Assembly (NCBI GenBank): GCA_018816105.1 | Contig: JAHIWE010000069.1 | Location: 1 to 64,000, forward strand | Source: a bacterium | Lineage (GTDB): Bacteria; Campylobacterota; Campylobacteria; Campylobacterales; Arcobacteraceae | Reading direction: 5' to 3' | DNA: 64,000 bases | In this document: positions 63,116-64,000 of the stretch, one piece after another | How positions within the stretch are numbered: position 1 is the first letter of the stretch | Layout: every line of letters starts with the position of its first letter | The notes under the pieces: model-generated | Seen by the model: only the letters and a program-made list of their open reading frames with translations | The model's database searches: none | What the model was told of the DNA's origin: nothing | Program-made: the position numbers and the translations under genes

Positions 63116-64000
63116 CTATTTATTTTCGCTATTATTTAGCACTTTTACATCCATATCAGGGAATACTCTTTCATTACCTTTTGTAACTATCTGCATTCCA
63201 TCTGCTAAACCTTGACCGGTAATTGCCGCATTCATTCCTGAATATGTTGTAACATGTACAGGAATCATCACAGCCTTATTATCAACAATTGCAAATACAA
63301 CATCCATATTAAATCTTTTTATTACAGCATCTCTATTTATAACTAATGCTTCACTTTTTGACTCTTTTGCAAAATTGATTTTTGCTCCTGCTCCATCAAA
63401 AATAAACATATCTTTTATATCAGCTTTAAATCTAACTGGAAAAGTTCTTGTTAATTTATCTCCACTTGGAATTGCTGCATATAATTTTGCTTTTATTATT
63501 TCACCTGAAATATCAATATCGTAAATATCCCCTGCTTTTAAGCCACCAATAAATGATATAGGAAGGTTAAAAATAATCTCAATTTCTTGTATATTTACGA
63601 TAGTTGCAACTGCACTCCCTTGGTTTAACCATTCATTTGTATTTATATTTTTCTCTACAATTACACCTGAAAAGGGAGCTTTTATCTCTTTTTTTGATTT
63701 TTGAATTATTAACTCATTAAGTTTTGCATTTGCAGATATTAGGTTTTCATTTGCAACATCATATTCAAGTTTTGAGTCATCAAATACTTTTTGTGCAATA
63801 GATTTTTTCTCTAATAAAGCAGCATATCTCTCAAAATTCTTCTTTGTATTTTTAAGCTGCACACTATACATATTCACAGCTGATTTTGAAGCTTTTATTT
63901 GGGCATCTAAAATATCTGAATCAATTTGTACAAGTACCTCATCTTTTTTTACTTTTTGTCCAACTTCAAAATTTATATTTTTTGCAATTCCTGAACTTTG
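63116..64000 (-). CDS. RND periplasmic adaptor (HlyD/MFP family), N-terminus beyond the window
   Basis: The frame continues past the right edge. Visible: half of the lipoyl domain (FEVGQKVKKDEVLVQIDSD), coiled-coil hairpin (KSIAQKVFDDSKLEYDVANE), second half-lipoyl (IKAPFSGVIVEKNIN), beta-barrel and membrane-proximal domain ending PDMDVKVLNN. Links the RND pump to the TolC-like channel. An apparent GTG start at 63877 is an artefact of the edge. Confidence 0.88.
   Translation of the reverse strand, partial: QSSGIAKNINFEVGQKVKKDEVLVQIDSDILDAQIKASKSAVNMYSVQLKNTKKNFERYAALLEKKSIAQKVFDDSKLEYDVANENLISANAKLNELIIQKSKKEIKAPFSGVIVEKNINTNEWLNQGSAVATIVNIQEIEIIFNLPISFIGGLKAGDIYDIDISGEIIKAKLYAAIPSGDKLTRTFPVRFKADIKDMFIFDGAGAKINFAKESKSEALVINRDAVIKRFNMDVVFAIVDNKAVMIPVHVTTYSGMNAAITGQGLADGMQIVTKGNERVFPDMDVKVLNNSENK

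Overview
The window is about 64 kb of AT-rich chromosomal DNA, densely coding on both strands with short intergenic gaps. Gene content and order point to Campylobacterota, most likely the Arcobacter group (Arcobacteraceae). The evidence is the pyrH-rpoZ-spoT-tyrS block next to a cell-wall amidase, a full-length NifU beside NifS, CheV, the rplY-pth-LptF/G order, frequent TTG starts and Lys/Asn/Ile-rich proteins. No rRNA, tRNA, CRISPR array, insertion sequence or prophage was recognised. The organism assignment is inference from gene content.

Layout. 0-8.5 kb: pyridoxal phosphate synthesis (pdxJ, pdxA), an AAA ATPase, then pyrH, rpoZ, a bifunctional spoT/rel, tyrS and a nitronate monooxygenase-like flavoprotein. 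8.4-16.5 kb: cell-wall amidase, Nudix hydrolase, LptF/G permease, pth, rplY, folD, lepB, rpiB, a GNAT acetyltransferase and a DUF2156 protein. 16.6-32.7 kb: an HD phosphohydrolase preceded by a 37-residue membrane peptide, a TonB receptor carrying the CxxxM and HxM copper motifs of OprC, glpD, nth, uvrB, an LpxH-like phosphoesterase, argC, greA, tcdA, cheV, argH, and a hemerythrin plus 12-TM membrane protein pair behind a perfect FNR-type box. 32.8-39.6 kb: diguanylate cyclase, TSUP transporter, CBS protein, SF1 helicase, a broken AraC regulator and a LysE exporter.

39.6-49.1 kb is an iron-sulphur region. nifU and nifS lie on the minus strand, then an amino-acid ABC transporter without its ATPase, then a complete sufBCDSE-sufT operon on the plus strand. 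Two near-identical 25-bp palindromes flank the suf promoter and a third, weaker copy lies upstream of nifS, so one regulator (probably Rrf2/IscR-like) may control both systems.

49.1-53.6 kb is a small accessory (defence) island between sufT and accC. It holds an Mrr-like nuclease-domain protein, a degenerate 40-bp tandem repeat, a PARIS-like ariA-ariB pair (AAA15 ATPase plus DUF4435/TOPRIM) with a coupled 48-codon ORF, two short ORFs upstream, and a DUF1016 PD-(D/E)XK gene broken by two in-frame TAG codons. 53.8-64 kb: accC, a small membrane protein, a GAF-PAS-GGDEF-EAL protein, a DMT exporter, and a tripartite RND efflux operon (TolC-like, RND pump, HlyD-type adaptor) running off the right edge.

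Two genes (uvrB and the amidase) have no ATG, GTG or TTG at their evident N-terminus. Each has a Shine-Dalgarno sequence followed by ATC or ATT, so their starts are given here at non-canonical codons. Separately, both broken genes carry exactly two in-frame stops, all at positions readable as former Gln codons (CAA to TAA, CAG to TAG).
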